NCBI RefSeq assembly: GCF_009663685.2
Contig: NZ_RCOG02000027.1
Span: forward strand, 328,240 to 392,239
Length of the DNA stretch: 64,000 nt
Reading direction: 5' to 3'
From: Cupriavidus sp. U2
GTDB taxonomy: Bacteria; Pseudomonadota; Gammaproteobacteria; Burkholderiales; Burkholderiaceae
Position 1 is the first letter of the stretch. Every line of letters starts with the position of its first letter. A model generated the notes under the pieces. The model did not search any database and was not told where the DNA came from. It saw only the letters and a list, made by a program, of their open reading frames with translations. Both the position numbers and the translations under genes were made by a program. This document shows, piece after piece, positions 8,768-18,148 of this stretch.

Positions 8768-9370
8768 TCAGGGGCTATCGTCCGCGGCCTGCGGGTCGCG
8801 GAAATGCGCGCGCACCAGACTGGCGGCTGCTTCCCAGAGCGCCGGGGCGCCACGCTCGATGGTCGGCCCGTAGCGGGCGACGACCTGCGCCTCATCGAGC
8901 CCAGGCGCAATCCACGTGCCGCCGCCGGTGGCGACGTTATGAAGCAGCGGCTGAAAGCGGTCCAGCGACTTGGCAAACTTCGCATCGTCGCTTTCGGCTG
9001 CCTCGAATTCCTTCCATAGCCCGCGAAACTCGGCGGCCTGCGCTGCCGGCAGCAACGAAAAGATCCGCTCCGCCGCCCGCCGCTCCCGTTCGGCCTGGTC
9101 AGCCTGTCTCGACGCAGCATGAAGCGGCGTGTCGCCGGCATCGATCTCCACGATATCGTGGAGCAGCAGCATCTTGACGACGCGCACCACATCGACCGGC
9201 GCCGCGGCATGTTCGGACAGCACGAGCGCGTACATGGCAAGATGCCAGGAATGCTCGGCACTGTTCTCGCGGCGAGACTGGTCAATCAGCGGCGACATCC
9301 GCACCACGTTTTTCAGCCGGTCGATCTCCCGCAGAAATGCCAGCTGACGCTCCAGCTTGGAAACGTTCAT
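8768..9370 (-). CDS. HD-domain phosphohydrolase (YfbR/HDDC2-like)
   Basis: The 200-residue protein matches the HD_3 group, which includes 5'-deoxynucleotidase YfbR and HDDC2. Metal ligands are visible: H40 in SAEHSWHL, H71-D72 in LLLHDIVEIDAGDT and D137 in SLDRFQPLLHN. ENSAEHSWHLA and HDIVEIDAGDT are the two family signatures. A cytoplasmic nucleotidase acting on 5'-(deoxy)nucleotides is the best guess. The ATG overlaps the stop of the upstream small gene by 4 bp, and a clear terminator follows. Confidence 0.88.
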   Translation of the reverse strand: MNVSKLERQLAFLREIDRLKNVVRMSPLIDQSRRENSAEHSWHLAMYALVLSEHAAAPVDVVRVVKMLLLHDIVEIDAGDTPLHAASRQADQAERERRAAERIFSLLPAAQAAEFRGLWKEFEAAESDDAKFAKSLDRFQPLLHNVATGGGTWIAPGLDEAQVVARYGPTIERGAPALWEAAASLVRAHFRDPQAADDSP

Positions 9371-9729
9371 GGTGCTGCTTCGTCCGGCTCGTCTTCCAGC
9401 AGATGCCCGTAGGCATCGATCTCCTTCTGGGTCCGCGCCTCGCTGGCGGCAATCTTGTCGGCGGTGATCTCGCCGTCCACGAACTCGACCGACACCCGGC
9501 GCACGCGCGAATCCTTGTCGACGATGCCCTGCAGCACCTTGTCGAACAGCTTTTCTCCGGCCTTGAGGCCTAGCGCCTGCGGCACCAGCACCTTGACCAG
9601 AAGGATCTCGTTGTCGTCCGAGCCCTTGGCCACATCGGCGATGGCTGTCCTGAGGTAGCCCTTCAGTTTGAGCACACTGAGGTTGCCGGGAACCGCCACG
9701 TGCGATACCCGAATCCGTTTCTTGTCCAT
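9367..9729 (-). CDS. Conserved small hypothetical protein coupled to the HD-domain gene
   Basis: The product has 120 residues, begins MDKKRIRVSHVAVPGNLSVL, and has no leader or membrane helix. It contains alternating strands (EILLVKVLVPQALGLKAGEK, VRRVSVEFVDGEITADKI) and an acidic C-terminus ending EDEPDEAAP. I do not recognise a named domain. A 4-bp ATGA overlap ties it to the HD-domain hydrolase. The real coding character is supported by this overlap and by codon use like its neighbours. Confidence 0.65.
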   Translation of the reverse strand: MDKKRIRVSHVAVPGNLSVLKLKGYLRTAIADVAKGSDDNEILLVKVLVPQALGLKAGEKLFDKVLQGIVDKDSRVRRVSVEFVDGEITADKIAASEARTQKEIDAYGHLLEDEPDEAAP

Positions 9730-9840
9730 ACGCTACTGCCCGGCTGTGATGTCAACGCGCCGAATATAACGCACGGACGCCGCAGGCCGGCTCCCGCCGC
9801 GACCGGGCGCTTCATTAAGCATTCTTAACGGAAGATGCAT

Positions 9841-9861
9841 ACGAGAATCATTATCATTTGA
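9841..9861. promoter_or_regulatory. Fur box upstream of the heme-uptake operon
   Basis: The AT-rich stretch ACGAGAATCATTATCATTTG matches the Fur consensus GATAATGATAATCATTATC closely in its right half. It stands out in otherwise GC-rich DNA, about 50 bp upstream of the TonB receptor start. Iron-dependent repression of the heme-uptake operon is expected. Confidence 0.8.
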
Positions 9862-9908
9862 GGCTCGTTTGTCATGACCGGATCGGTAGACCGCCGGTTC
9901 CGCCCCGA

Positions 9909-11894
9909 ATGCGCCTGAAAACCCTTGCCCTCGTTGCCGGCACCCTCCTTTGCGCAGCGCCGCACGTGCGAGCCCAGCAGACCGGTTCCGGCGATCCCCT
10001 GCCAACGGTGGTTGTCACGGGCACCCGGAGCGAAAAAACGCTGGACGAGACCCCGATCCGTACCGAAGTGGTGGACCGCCAGGAAATCGAGCGCACCCAT
10101 GCGCGCACGCTCAAGGATGCGCTGGAAAACGTGCCCGGCCTGCAACTGCGCGAGATCCACGGCAAGTCGGGCTACGAAGTCACGCTGCAGGGCATGACCA
10201 GCGACCAGGTGCTGATCCTGGTCGACGGACTGCCCATCTCGGCCAGTACCGGGTCCACCGTCGATGTCTCGCAATACCTGCTGACCGAGGTGGACCGTGT
10301 CGAGGTGGTCAAGGGCGCCAGTTCGGCCCAGTACGGCAGTTCGGCGATGGGGGGTGTCATCAACGTGATCACGCGCCCGATTGCCAAGGGGTTCTCGGGT
10401 GCCGTCACGGCCGACGCCGGCAGCTATGGCGCGCAGAATGCCGATGGCGCGCCCGGCGCCCTGCACGGCAACATCCGCCTCGAAGGGGGCACCGGGCAGG
10501 TCCGGGCGCGCCTCAGCGCCGATGCGCTCGACAACAAGGGCTTTGCCGTCGATCCGGACGGCTGGACGCGTCACGGCGACAAGATCCGGCGTGAACAATA
10601 CGCAGGGCGCCTGGAATGGCTGCCCGCCCAGGCCGGCAACTTCTGGTTCGACGCCAGCGCCTACCGCGAGACCGACGAGCAACGGTATCAGTACTACGCG
10701 CCGCCCCGCTACGTGCCGCAGCGCAAGACCGAGGACATCGACCGCAACCGATACACCTACGGTGGCCAATGGCGCTTCGACAACGGCGTGCGGGCACGGC
10801 TGGCCGGCGTGCATGAAACCTACGACAGCACGTCGCGCGAATACTCGAACGGCGCCCAGACCTCGGTCCGCAACGCCGCGCAGCAGACCGACCATGTTTC
10901 GGCACAGTTCGACCTGCCGGCCTGGTATCGCCAGCTTTGGCAGTTCGGCGGCGACTTCCATCGCGAAACCCTCGACCAGTCGGTCAATGGCACTTCGGAA
11001 CTGGCGGGCACCGGCAGCGCCGAGCGCCAGTCGGGCGAGCTCTACCTGCAGAACGACATCCTGTTCAACGACACGTGGGAGATGGTGGTCGGCCTGCGCG
11101 GCCAGCACGATTCCGACTTCGGCAGCCACTTCGCGCCCAAGGTGGGCGTGCGCGCCAACCTGCTGTCCAACGACACGTGGAAAGGCGTGCTGCGCGCCAA
11201 CTACGGCCAGGGCTACCGCGTGCCGAACCTCAAGGAACGCCATTACCTGTTCGACCACAGCTCGCTGGGGTACGTCGTGCTGGGCAATCCGAACCTGAAG
11301 CCGGAATCGTCGAACAGCTTCCAGCTGGGCGGCCAGCTGAGCTGGCGCGACCGCGTGACCCTCGACACCAACCTGTTCTACAACCGCGTGACGGACCTGA
11401 TCCAGACCGACATGACCAACTTCACCATGGTCAACGGCATCGCGGTCTACACGTACCGCAACGTGGCGCGCGCCAGGACGCAGGGCGTCGAGACATCGTT
11501 GCGCTGGCGTGCCACCAGCCAGCTGAACCTGACCACGGCCTACACCTTCACCGATACCAAGGACCTCGATACAGGCTTCGAACTGACCCGCCGGCCGCGC
11601 CACATGGGCCGCGTGGGCGCCGACTGGCGTGTCCTGCCCTCGACGGAGCTGTCGGCCCGTGCGCGCTTCCAGAGCAGCGAACTGACCGACTCGGCCACCG
11701 GCGCCCGCTCGCCAGGCTGGGGCACGCTCGATCTGGTGCTGAACCAGAAGATCGGCCGCAACGTGACCGCTTTCGCCGGCGTGAACAACCTGTTCGATCG
11801 CCAGCGCGATTTTGCGAATGCCAGTGACTTCGGGCCCGTGGCGGGGCGCTTTATCTACCTGGGCGCGCGGTTCAACGTCGACGTCGCCCGCTAA
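9909..11894 (+). CDS. TonB-dependent heme/hemoprotein receptor
   Basis: This 661-residue outer-membrane receptor begins MRLKTLALVAGTLLCAAPHVRA, a signal peptide. A TonB box-like LPTVVVTGTR follows, then the plug (DALENVPGLQLREI, ILVDGLPI, VEVVKGASSAQYGSSAMGG) and a 22-strand type barrel. In the barrel, YRVPNLKERHYLFDHS and GNPNLKPESS correspond to the FRAP/NPNL region of heme receptors. The C-terminus (LGARFNVDVAR) lacks the usual terminal aromatic residue. I chose the ATG at 9909 because it starts the signal peptide; the frame is open further upstream into the Fur box. It is followed by hmuY-like and hmuSTUV genes. Confidence 0.92.
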   Translation: MRLKTLALVAGTLLCAAPHVRAQQTGSGDPLPTVVVTGTRSEKTLDETPIRTEVVDRQEIERTHARTLKDALENVPGLQLREIHGKSGYEVTLQGMTSDQVLILVDGLPISASTGSTVDVSQYLLTEVDRVEVVKGASSAQYGSSAMGGVINVITRPIAKGFSGAVTADAGSYGAQNADGAPGALHGNIRLEGGTGQVRARLSADALDNKGFAVDPDGWTRHGDKIRREQYAGRLEWLPAQAGNFWFDASAYRETDEQRYQYYAPPRYVPQRKTEDIDRNRYTYGGQWRFDNGVRARLAGVHETYDSTSREYSNGAQTSVRNAAQQTDHVSAQFDLPAWYRQLWQFGGDFHRETLDQSVNGTSELAGTGSAERQSGELYLQNDILFNDTWEMVVGLRGQHDSDFGSHFAPKVGVRANLLSNDTWKGVLRANYGQGYRVPNLKERHYLFDHSSLGYVVLGNPNLKPESSNSFQLGGQLSWRDRVTLDTNLFYNRVTDLIQTDMTNFTMVNGIAVYTYRNVARARTQGVETSLRWRATSQLNLTTAYTFTDTKDLDTGFELTRRPRHMGRVGADWRVLPSTELSARARFQSSELTDSATGARSPGWGTLDLVLNQKIGRNVTAFAGVNNLFDRQRDFANASDFGPVAGRFIYLGARFNVDVAR

Positions 11895-11922
11895 CGAGAC
11901 ATCAAACGGGGAAGCACTGATC

Positions 11923-13260
11923 ATGATCCACGACACGCTTGCACTGCATCGCCGCCCGCTGGGCGTCATCGGCGCGGCCGCGCTGGCACTGATGCTGGCC
12001 GCCTGTGGCGGCGGCGACGGCGACAGCGGCGGCGGTACCACCACCGGCGGCACCGGCGGCGGCAGCACGGGGGGCGGCACCACGACCCCGCCCGCCTCCA
12101 CCTCGGCATTCACGCAGACGGCCGACTGGACCTTCGCATTGCCGGCCGCCGGCAATTCCCTGTGCTATGACTTCAACGCCAAGACCGAAACGGCCTGTAC
12201 CGGCACCGCGTGGGACCTGAAGGTCAAGACCGAAGCCGGCGGCCTCACGGCAAAGCTGTGGACCAACAGCGGCACCAGCGGCACCGGCAACGGCGGCGCG
12301 TTCGGTAGCCCGTTCGACCACACCTGGACCACGCTGGCGACCTGGAAAAACGCGACCATCGATCCGGCCAATGGCGCCCTGCCCGCCACGGTATTCCTGA
12401 AGGACTCGGCCAGCGGCGTGTTTGCCAGCACCGCCAACGACATCGGCTCGGCCGCATTCGAATACGGCGTGACCGGCGCGGCGACCGATCACCTGCTGTA
12501 CCCGACTTTCCGTACCTTCGTGATCACGACCAACAGCGCGCTGGCCGACACCACGGGCACCGCCGCGGCGCCGGTATTCGCCCTGCAGGTGACCGGCTAC
12601 TACGGTGGCGCCGGCGGCACGACATCGGGCTATCCGAGCTTCCGCTTCGTGGATCGCAGCGCGCCGGGCACGGTCTACACCGCTTCGGTCAACGCATCGG
12701 CAGACTGGGTCTACTACGACCTGGTCAACCGGGCCGTCACCACCGCCTCGGGCACCTGGCATATCGCGTTCAACCGCTACAACGTCAAGCTGAACGGCGG
12801 CGAATCGGGCACGGGCACGGTGGCGGGCTTCGTGGGCAAGACGCCGGCCGGCTTCTATGACGCATCGAACAAGCCGGTGGCATCGGCGTTCACCAGTGCC
12901 ACCAATGTCAGCACGACGCTGGCCGATCTCACCGCCGCCGACATGCGCCTGCCCACCGCCGCCGCGCAGTGGGTCAAGGATTCGACGGCTTCGGTGCTGA
13001 ACCCGGCCTACACGGGCGCGTACCCGAATCCGATGAATTTCGGCTGGTATTCGTACTTCCCGACCGCTGCGGCGGCTGCCGCCAACGGCTTGCCGGCGGT
13101 GGCGCACCTGATCAGCGCCAACCCCGACGCTGGCGGCCTGATCCGCGGCGGCGAAGGCGGCACGTATGCGCGCTTCCACCTGACAAAGATCGCCTACGCC
13201 GATTCGAACTCGAACAGCAGCCAGCAAACGTGGACGATCCACTTCGACGTCCAGCCCTGA
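11923..13260 (+). CDS. HmuY-family heme-binding lipoprotein
   Basis: The product has 445 residues with a lipoprotein signal (LMLAACGGGDGDSGGG), a Gly/Ser/Thr linker, and then two repeated beta-rich halves. The segment WHIAFNRYNVKLNGGESG matches the HmuY motif, and earlier FASTANDIGSAAFEYG and YPTFRTFVI resemble the first half. HmuY proteins are best known in Porphyromonas, where a surface lipoprotein captures heme for the TonB receptor HmuR. The location between the receptor and hmuS supports the same role here. GGGGAAG lies about 9 bp before the ATG. The family call rests on motif memory and should be tested by profile search. Confidence 0.78.
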   Translation: MIHDTLALHRRPLGVIGAAALALMLAACGGGDGDSGGGTTTGGTGGGSTGGGTTTPPASTSAFTQTADWTFALPAAGNSLCYDFNAKTETACTGTAWDLKVKTEAGGLTAKLWTNSGTSGTGNGGAFGSPFDHTWTTLATWKNATIDPANGALPATVFLKDSASGVFASTANDIGSAAFEYGVTGAATDHLLYPTFRTFVITTNSALADTTGTAAAPVFALQVTGYYGGAGGTTSGYPSFRFVDRSAPGTVYTASVNASADWVYYDLVNRAVTTASGTWHIAFNRYNVKLNGGESGTGTVAGFVGKTPAGFYDASNKPVASAFTSATNVSTTLADLTAADMRLPTAAAQWVKDSTASVLNPAYTGAYPNPMNFGWYSYFPTAAAAAANGLPAVAHLISANPDAGGLIRGGEGGTYARFHLTKIAYADSNSNSSQQTWTIHFDVQP

Positions 13261-13305
13261 GCCCCGACTGGAACGAGCCACTACCCGCGACACCTCACGA
13301 CACAC

Positions 13306-14346
13306 ATGGACATGGAACAACAAGGCATCGAGACGCTGCGCCAGCGCCATCAGGCATTGACGGACGCCCACCCGAAACTGCGCATGCGCGAGCGCGCCCA
13401 GCGCCTTGGCGCCAGCGAGGCCGAACTGGTCGCGGCCGGGTGCGGCGTGGCCGTGCGACAGCTGGGCGGCACGGCGCAGCAGCTGTTCCGTGATCTCGGC
13501 ACGCTCGGCCCGGTGATGGCCCTGTCGCGCAACGACCATGCCGTTCACGAACGGCATGGCCAGTACCAGGGCATCGAGGCGGACGGCCCCGTCGGCATCG
13601 TGCTCGGGCCGGACATCGACCTGCGCATGTTCTTCGGCAACTGGCGGTATTTCTACGCCGTGACGCAGCATGGCCGCGACAGCCTGCAGTTTTTCGACCG
13701 GGCTGGCGAAGCGGTACACAAGGTCTACCGCACCGACGCGACCGATGCGACGGCATGGCGGGCGTACGTGGATCGCCATGCCGTGGCGACGGTGACGCCG
13801 GTCCTGCCCGAGCCCGTTGCGCCAGCGACCGAGTCCGAGGCGCCTGCCGACGCCGATGCCATGCGTGCCCACTGGCTGGGGCTCAAGGACACGCATGATT
13901 TCTTTGCCATGCTGCGGCAGTTCAAGGTATCGCGCCTGGGCGCCCTGCGCACGGCCGGCGACGACCTGGCCCAGCAGGTGGGCAACACGGCCGTCGAAAC
14001 CGTGCTTGGCCGTGCCGCCGAATCGGCGCTGCCCGTCATGTGCTTTGTCGGCAACCGGGGCATCGTGCAGATCCATACCGGTCCGGTGCACAAGCTGGTG
14101 CGCACCGGCCCCTGGTTCAACGTGCTCGACGAAGCCTTCAACCTGCACCTGAACACCGAGGCCGTGGCGTCGAGCTGGGTCGTCAACAAGCCCACGGTCG
14201 ATGGCTGGGTGACGTCGCTGGAACTGTACGGCGCCGGCGGTGAGCTGATTGTCCAGTTCTTTGGCGAGCGCAAGCCGGGCAAGCCGGAACTGGGCGCGTG
14301 GCGCGCGCTGCTGCAATCGCTCTGCCCGACGGCACTGGCCGCCTGA
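13306..14346 (+). CDS. hmuS: HmuS/HemS-family hemin-degrading or heme-carrier protein
   Basis: This 346-residue cytoplasmic protein has the two repeated HemS/ChuX halves. The first begins around ALTDAHPKLRMRERAQRLG and carries LSRNDHAVHERHGQY; the second, from LGLKDTHDFFAMLRQF, carries FVGNRGIVQIHTGPV and WFNVLDEAFNLHL. The family receives heme from the ABC importer and in some members cleaves it. The gene sits between the HmuY-like gene and hmuT. A second ATG at 13312 could also serve as the start. The mid-protein Pro/Ala/Glu linker (about residues 165-180) separates the repeats. Confidence 0.92.
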   Translation: MDMEQQGIETLRQRHQALTDAHPKLRMRERAQRLGASEAELVAAGCGVAVRQLGGTAQQLFRDLGTLGPVMALSRNDHAVHERHGQYQGIEADGPVGIVLGPDIDLRMFFGNWRYFYAVTQHGRDSLQFFDRAGEAVHKVYRTDATDATAWRAYVDRHAVATVTPVLPEPVAPATESEAPADADAMRAHWLGLKDTHDFFAMLRQFKVSRLGALRTAGDDLAQQVGNTAVETVLGRAAESALPVMCFVGNRGIVQIHTGPVHKLVRTGPWFNVLDEAFNLHLNTEAVASSWVVNKPTVDGWVTSLELYGAGGELIVQFFGERKPGKPELGAWRALLQSLCPTALAA

Positions 14347-14365
14347 CCGCTTTGTCGGAGTCGAC

Positions 14366-15205
14366 ATGAAACTGCTGCGCTCTGCGCTGTTGTCCCTGCT
14401 GTGCGCGGCAGGCCTGGCCCATGCCGCACCGCCGGCCCGCGTGGTCGGCCTGGGCGGCGCGATCACTGAGATCATTTACGCACTGGACGCGGAAAAGACG
14501 CTCGTCGGCGCCGATTCGTCCAGCGTCTACCCTGCTGCCGCGCTGAAGCTGCCCAAGGTGGGCTACTACCGCGCGGTGTCGGTCGAAGGGCTCGCCAGCC
14601 TCAGGCCCGACCTTGTACTGGCCGCCGACCAGGCCGGTCCGCCCCAGGCGCTGGAACAGATCCGCAAGCTCGGCAGCAAGGTGGTGACGCTGCCTTCGGC
14701 GCCCACCCTGGCGGCGCTGGACCAACGCATTCTCGGCACCGCCACGGCGCTAGGGATGCCGGAGCGCGGCCGCGCGCTGGTTGACCGCCTGCACGCCGAA
14801 CTGCGGGCCATCCGCGCGGTCAGCCAGCCGGTGCGCGTGCTGATCGTGAGCAGCCATACCGGCAAGATGCAGGGGATGGGCACCGCGACTGCCGGGGACG
14901 CCATGCTCGCGCTGGCGGGCGGCACCAACGTGTTGGCCAGCCAGACCGGGTTCAAGCCGTTTTCGGCCGAGGCGGCCGCGGCCCTGAAGCCGGACGTGAT
15001 CGTCACCACGACGATGTCGGTCGGTGCCAGCGGCAGCGCCGACGCGTTCCTGGCGCAGCCGGGCCTCAATGCGACGCCAGCCGCCCGCAACCGGCGCATC
15101 GTCGTCATGGACGATCTTCTGCTGCTGGGCTTCGGGCCCCGCCTGCCAGAGGCGCTTCGGCTGTTGCAGACGGGGCTGGCTGCCCCGCAAACGGCGGCCC
15201 GCTGA
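14366..15205 (+). CDS. hmuT: Heme ABC transporter periplasmic binding protein HmuT
   Basis: This 279-residue class III solute-binding protein has the signal peptide MKLLRSALLSLLCAAGLAHA. Typical HmuT segments are RVVGLGGAITEIIYALDAE, LVGADSSSVYPAAALKLPKVGYYR, SVEGLASLRPDLVLAADQAGPP and GTNVLASQTGFKPFSAEA. It delivers heme to HmuU. GGAG stands about six bases before the ATG, and the stop overlaps the hmuU start by one base (TGATG). Confidence 0.95.
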   Translation: MKLLRSALLSLLCAAGLAHAAPPARVVGLGGAITEIIYALDAEKTLVGADSSSVYPAAALKLPKVGYYRAVSVEGLASLRPDLVLAADQAGPPQALEQIRKLGSKVVTLPSAPTLAALDQRILGTATALGMPERGRALVDRLHAELRAIRAVSQPVRVLIVSSHTGKMQGMGTATAGDAMLALAGGTNVLASQTGFKPFSAEAAAALKPDVIVTTTMSVGASGSADAFLAQPGLNATPAARNRRIVVMDDLLLLGFGPRLPEALRLLQTGLAAPQTAAR

Positions 15206-16194
15206 TGCGCCGCCACCGCCTGGCCATCTTCACCACGCTGTGCGTCATGCTGGTGCTGGCCGCCCTCTGCACGGCTTCCAGCGGCGCGCTGTCGATCCCG
15301 CACCAACGTCTGCTGCCATTGCTGTGGTCGGCCGCTGGTGACGGCGACGAAGCCATGTGGCGCAACGTGCTGATCGAAGTGCGGCTGCCGCGTATCGTGC
15401 TGGCCATCACGGTGGGCGCCGCGCTGGCACTCTCGGGCGCGGTCATGCAGGCGTTGTTTCGCAATCCGCTTGCCGAGCCGGGCCTGATCGGCATCTCGCT
15501 GGGCGGCGCGGCCGGCGCGGTGGCGGCCATCGTGCTGGGCGCCGAAGGGCTGGCCGGCGTCGCGCCCGCCGCGTTCCTCGGCAGCCTTGCGGCAACGTCG
15601 TTTGCCTACCGGCTCGGCGCGCGGCGCGGGGGCATGGCCAGCCTGCTGCTGGCCGGCATCGCGATCAACGCCATCTGCGCGGCCATCGTCGGTTTCTTCA
15701 CGTATCAGGCCAGTGACGTGCAGCTTCGCAACCTCACGTTCTGGAACATGGGTAGTCTTGCCGGCGCCACGTGGCCCTTGCTGGCGTGGCTGGTCCCGCT
15801 GGTGACTGTGCTGTGCGCGCTGCTGCTGCGTGACTGGCGTGCCATGAATGCGCTGCTGCTGGGCGAGCGCGAGGCCCTGCACCTGGGCTTCGATCTCAAG
15901 CGGCTGCGCCGCCGGCTGATCGTGCTGACCGCCCTGCTGGTGGGCCCCATCGTCGCCGTCACCGGCACGATCTCGTTCGTTGGGCTTGTCGTTCCGCACC
16001 TGGTGCGCATGCCGCTCGGTGCGGACCACCGCTGGCTGCTGCCGAACACGCTGGCCGGCGGCGCCATTGCCATGACACTGGCGGACTGGCTGTCCCGCAT
16101 GGTGGTGATCCCGGCCGAGTTGCCGATCGGCATCGTCACGAGCCTTGCGGGCGGGCCCTTCCTGCTCTGGATGCTGACGCGAAAGGGGGCATGA
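15205..16194 (+). CDS. hmuU: Heme ABC transporter permease HmuU
   Basis: The protein is a 329-residue FecCD-family permease with about ten membrane helices. Conserved segments include [39 protein letters not shown] near the N-terminus (read here in parts), [15 protein letters not shown] in the middle, and [28 protein letters not shown] at the coupling region. It forms the translocation channel for heme across the inner membrane. It is translationally coupled to hmuT, and the ATPase gene begins one base after its stop. Confidence 0.95.
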   Translation: MRRHRLAIFTTLCVMLVLAALCTASSGALSIPHQRLLPLLWSAAGDGDEAMWRNVLIEVRLPRIVLAITVGAALALSGAVMQALFRNPLAEPGLIGISLGGAAGAVAAIVLGAEGLAGVAPAAFLGSLAATSFAYRLGARRGGMASLLLAGIAINAICAAIVGFFTYQASDVQLRNLTFWNMGSLAGATWPLLAWLVPLVTVLCALLLRDWRAMNALLLGEREALHLGFDLKRLRRRLIVLTALLVGPIVAVTGTISFVGLVVPHLVRMPLGADHRWLLPNTLAGGAIAMTLADWLSRMVVIPAELPIGIVTSLAGGPFLLWMLTRKGA

Positions 16195-16195
16195 C

Positions 16196-16981
16196 GTGCT
16201 GGTCGCCCGGAATCTGCACTGCAACCGCGGGCGCCGACAGGTGATCTCCGGTATCGATCTGAGTCTGCGCCCCGGCGAAGTGCTCGGCATTCTCGGCGCA
16301 AATGGCGCGGGCAAGAGCACGCTGCTGGGTGCGCTTGCCGGGGAGATCGCCGTCCCGGCGTCGGCTGTCTCGCTCAACGGGCGTGACATGGCGCACTGGC
16401 CTGCGCACGCCCTGGCGCGCACGCGCGCGGTACTGCCGCAGTCGCCGGGGCTGAACTTCGATCTGGACGTGACCGAAGTGGTCGCCATGGGCGGCTATCC
16501 GTTCCCCGAGCTCGACCGACGGGCGCTGGACGCACTGATACGCCGCGCGCTCGGGCTGGCAGAGGTGGCACACCTGGCCGGCCGCGATTACCAGCGCCTG
16601 TCTGGCGGCGAACAACAGCGCGTGCAGTTTGCCCGTACGCTGGTGCAGACGCTGGCCTGCCGGGCTGCCGACAGCTACCGGGCCCTGCTGCTCGACGAGC
16701 CGATTTCGAGCCTGGACCCGCGCCACCAACTGCTGCTGCTCGACAGCGTCAGAACGCTGAGCCGCACTGATGACCTGGCTGTGCTCGTGGTATTGCACGA
16801 TGTCAACCTCGCCGCTCGCTGGTGCGACCGCTTGCTGCTGCTGGCCGAGGGCCAGGCCGTCGCCAGCGGCGATCCCGCCGAAGTCCTGACGGAACGCCAT
16901 CTGGCGAGTGTCTACGGCATACCCGCCAGGGTGATGCCGTCGCCAGTACACGCGGGCGTGCCATTTGTCGTCTTCGGATGA
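16196..16981 (+). CDS. hmuV: Heme ABC transporter ATP-binding protein HmuV
   Basis: This 261-residue ABC ATPase uses a GTG start just after the hmuU stop. Walker A is GANGAGKST, the signature is LSGGEQQR, Walker B is [12 protein letters not shown], and the switch histidine lies in [15 protein letters not shown]. The length and the SLDPRHQ segment fit HmuV rather than a general FecE. It powers heme import with HmuU and ends the operon of six genes. Confidence 0.95.
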   Translation: MLVARNLHCNRGRRQVISGIDLSLRPGEVLGILGANGAGKSTLLGALAGEIAVPASAVSLNGRDMAHWPAHALARTRAVLPQSPGLNFDLDVTEVVAMGGYPFPELDRRALDALIRRALGLAEVAHLAGRDYQRLSGGEQQRVQFARTLVQTLACRAADSYRALLLDEPISSLDPRHQLLLLDSVRTLSRTDDLAVLVVLHDVNLAARWCDRLLLLAEGQAVASGDPAEVLTERHLASVYGIPARVMPSPVHAGVPFVVFG

Positions 16982-17045
16982 CCGGGCCCCGAAACGCACC
17001 GGGTGCGCCATTCCCCATGCCGACTTCGCGCCTGCGAGCCTGCGT

Positions 17046-17624
17046 ATGACCGACTGCCTGCAGCAGATCCTGCAAGGCGTGCTGTCGCACAAGCCGGGCC
17101 CGCCGACGTTCGCGGCGCTGGTACTTCCGCCCGTGCTGCTCTGGATTGCCGTGTCCGACCTGCTGTATCGCCGTATTGCGAACGCGCTGGTGCTGGCGCT
17201 GCTGGCCGTGTGGCTGGTTCACCTTGCGTGGATGGGCTTGCCCGGGGGGCAGTCGCCCGCCTGGCCGGAGATCGCCCGTGGCGGCGCGGCGGCAGCGGTC
17301 GTGCTGGGTGTGGGCTACGGCCTGTTTTCCATGCGATGGGCGGGGGCGGGCGACGTGAAGCTGATGGCGGTACTGTGCCTCTGGCTCGGCCGTGAAGTCG
17401 CCATGTTCCTGCTGGTCACCTCGCTGGCGGGCGGCGTGCTGGCGCTCTTCATGCCGATCCTGCACCGGCTGGAACTGCTGGCCGCCCGGTGCGTCACGCA
17501 TCTTGGCGCGTGCCTGCACCGGGCGCTACCGACGCCGACGGCGCTGCAAGGCCATTCGTCGCCCGGCATTCCGTATGGATGCGCGATGGCCGCCGGCGCG
17601 GCGTTCGTATTGCTCAGGCACTGA
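17046..17624 (+). CDS. CpaA/TadV-like A24 prepilin peptidase
   Basis: This 192-residue membrane protein has the two aspartates of A24 aspartic peptidases: the first in WIAVSDLLYRRIAN and the second in RWAGAGDVKLMAVL (GxGD motif). About five to six helices are predicted. The short single-domain form without the N-methylase region is typical of CpaA/TadV enzymes that process Flp-type prepilins. It is followed 4 bp later by a TadE-like gene, but no tadA, tadB or flp gene is in the window. The start at 17046 (MTDCLQQILQG) is chosen because upstream codons overlap the end of hmuV. Confidence 0.85.
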   Translation: MTDCLQQILQGVLSHKPGPPTFAALVLPPVLLWIAVSDLLYRRIANALVLALLAVWLVHLAWMGLPGGQSPAWPEIARGGAAAAVVLGVGYGLFSMRWAGAGDVKLMAVLCLWLGREVAMFLLVTSLAGGVLALFMPILHRLELLAARCVTHLGACLHRALPTPTALQGHSSPGIPYGCAMAAGAAFVLLRH

Positions 17625-17628
17625 CGTC

Positions 17629-18144
17629 GTGCACCGGACCCGCCCGCCCTCGCCCGTGGCCGCTCGCGGTGCGCTTGCCGTCGAAGCCGCGTTCGCGCTG
17701 CCCGTCATCATTGCCGGCGCGATGATGTTCATGGAGCTGGGCAACATCGGACTGACCATCGCCATGGGCAACACGGCGCTGGACCATGCGATCCGCCGCA
17801 TGCATGCCGAGGCTGCGTACGCACCCGACCCTGCGAGCATGGCGCAGCGCGTGCGCCTTGGCATGGCTGCGGCGTCGCATCGCTTCCTCGACGACCGCCA
17901 TATCGCCGCGGTTGCCGTCGAACGCTTTACCGCGCTCGATGCGATGGGCGCGGGCAGCGCCGCCAGCGCCGGGCGCACCGCCAGCCGTGCCGTGCCGGCG
18001 TGGCGGGTCACCGTCGAAATTCGCAAGGACTTCATTACCCCGCTGCCGCGCCTGCTGGGCACAGGCGGGACCGCATTCCGCTACCAGTACCAGCAGTGGC
18101 TCGACAAACTGCCCGCGCAGGCCAGCCACATGAAGCAAGATTGA
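17629..18144 (+). CDS. TadE-like pseudopilin protein
   Basis: The 171-residue product begins at a GTG four bases after the peptidase stop. It has a short Arg/Pro-rich N-terminus, then ARGALAVEAAFALPVIIAGAMMFMELGNIGL, given here as the TadE pattern: a Glu five residues into a long hydrophobic helix, the pseudopilin-like processing region. The rest (about 110 residues) is a mixed soluble domain without cysteines. With the adjacent A24 peptidase it forms a minimal processing-plus-pseudopilin pair. It is convergent with the histidine kinase gene, 4 bp apart. Confidence 0.75.
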   Translation: MHRTRPPSPVAARGALAVEAAFALPVIIAGAMMFMELGNIGLTIAMGNTALDHAIRRMHAEAAYAPDPASMAQRVRLGMAAASHRFLDDRHIAAVAVERFTALDAMGAGSAASAGRTASRAVPAWRVTVEIRKDFITPLPRLLGTGGTAFRYQYQQWLDKLPAQASHMKQD

Positions 18145-18148
18145 CGTG

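Noticed and set aside
9825-12155. A 776-codon open frame on the - strand
   Set aside because: It is antisense to the TonB receptor, which has clear domains and motifs. The antisense product has no recognisable fold.
11902-14475. An 857-codon open frame on the - strand
   Set aside because: It is antisense to the HmuY-like and hmuS genes; low-complexity Arg/Ala/Gly/Val composition marks it as a shadow.
14566-16488. A 640-codon open frame on the - strand
   Set aside because: It is antisense to hmuT and hmuU, both clear family members.
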